From: an uncultured Oscillospiraceae bacterium
GTDB lineage: Bacteria > Bacillota > Clostridia > Oscillospirales > Oscillospiraceae
Length of the DNA: 5,402 nt
Direction: 5' to 3'
Assembly (NCBI GenBank): GCA_944385595.1
Contig: CALWXY010000169.1
Span: 1 to 5,402, forward strand
Shown here: positions 5,200 through 5,402 of the stretch, piece after piece
How the letters are laid out: the number at the start of each line of letters is the position of its first letter
Position numbering within the stretch: the first letter of the stretch is position 1
The notes under the pieces: generated by a model
Told to the model about the DNA's origin: nothing
The model's input: only the letters and a program-made list of their open reading frames with translations
Database searches by the model: none
Made by a program: the position numbers and the translations under genes

Positions 5200-5402
5200 T
5201 TACCTAAAGAACTTTTTGTGGATGGTCTTGACGGCGAGGTCGGCGTCCTCCTCGCTGACGAGGACGGAGACCTTAATCTCGCTGGTGGAGATCATCTGTA
5301 TGTTGATGCTGGCCTCGTAGAGGGCCTCGAACATCAGCGTGGCTATGCCGGAGGAGGTGATCATGCCCGCGCCGACTATGCTGACCTTCGACACATGGTC
5401 GT
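5200..5402 (-). CDS. lysC: Aspartokinase, C-terminal ACT domain, 5' part outside the window
   Basis: The visible 66 complete codons before the stop encode the end of an aspartate kinase, which phosphorylates L-aspartate in the first step towards lysine, threonine and methionine. Diagnostic stretches are VSKVSIVGAGMITSSGIA, MFEALYEASINIQMIS and STSEIKVSVLVSEEDADLAV, which form the last ACT domain involved in allosteric feedback and subunit contacts. The frame stays open to the right edge, reading DHVSKV, so the internal GTG at 5394 is not a start. TAA at 5202-5200 ends the gene and a palindromic terminator follows at once. It is on the same strand as metA but separated by two plus-strand genes, so they are not in one operon. 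Which aspartokinase paralogue it is cannot be told. Confidence 0.93.
   Translation of the reverse strand, partial: DHVSKVSIVGAGMITSSGIATLMFEALYEASINIQMISTSEIKVSVLVSEEDADLAVKTIHKKFFR

Noticed and set aside
1..5402. CRISPR arrays, tRNA or rRNA genes, insertion sequences
   Set aside because: No spaced direct repeats of array type, no tRNA-like cloverleaf outside the T-box leader and no transposase motifs were seen on either strand.

Overview
The window looks like a chromosomal piece from a GC-rich anaerobic Firmicute of the Clostridia type. This is an inference from a canonical T-box riboswitch, strong AGGAGG ribosome binding sites, near-consensus sigma-A promoters with 17-base spacers, frequent ATA isoleucine codons and an aspartokinase/homoserine acetyltransferase pair. 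No marker gene is present, so the taxonomy is tentative.

Layout, left to right. (1) 1-1447, minus strand: the N-terminal 482 codons of a fusion protein (XRE-type helix-turn-helix, cupin, then an AMP-forming acyl-CoA synthetase) that runs off the left edge. (2) 1481-1796, minus strand: a promoter and a complete T-box leader with Stem I, T-box sequence, antiterminator and competing terminator, ending about 35 bases before the fusion gene. (3) 1833-2750, minus strand: metA (homoserine O-acetyltransferase type), with every catalytic residue recognisable but interrupted by one in-frame TAA at codon 158. (4) 2751-2917, minus strand: a consensus promoter and a roughly 130-base metA leader. The leader holds a possible 21-codon leader peptide whose stop codon lies inside a hairpin that buries the metA ribosome binding site. 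(5) 2984-3973, plus strand: promoter and gene of a LysR-type regulator, divergent from metA. (6) 3985-4993, plus strand: probable LysR sites, promoter and gene of a GarR-like 2-hydroxy-3-oxopropionate reductase, followed by a terminator hairpin. (7) 5046-5199: a short intergenic repeat with three inverted repeats, the last acting as a terminator. (8) 5200-5402, minus strand: the C-terminal ACT domain of an aspartokinase.

The minus-strand genes point to aspartate-family and sulfur amino acid metabolism: aspartokinase starts the pathway and MetA activates homoserine for methionine synthesis. The T-box places the acyl-CoA synthetase fusion under control of an uncharged tRNA, an unusual target for this riboswitch. 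The LysR gene and the reductase probably form a separate regulatory unit, because a shared palindrome of the form GTGnA-N5-TnCAC occurs in front of both. The most interesting parts are the T-box/fusion-gene unit, the metA leader and the nonsense codon in metA.
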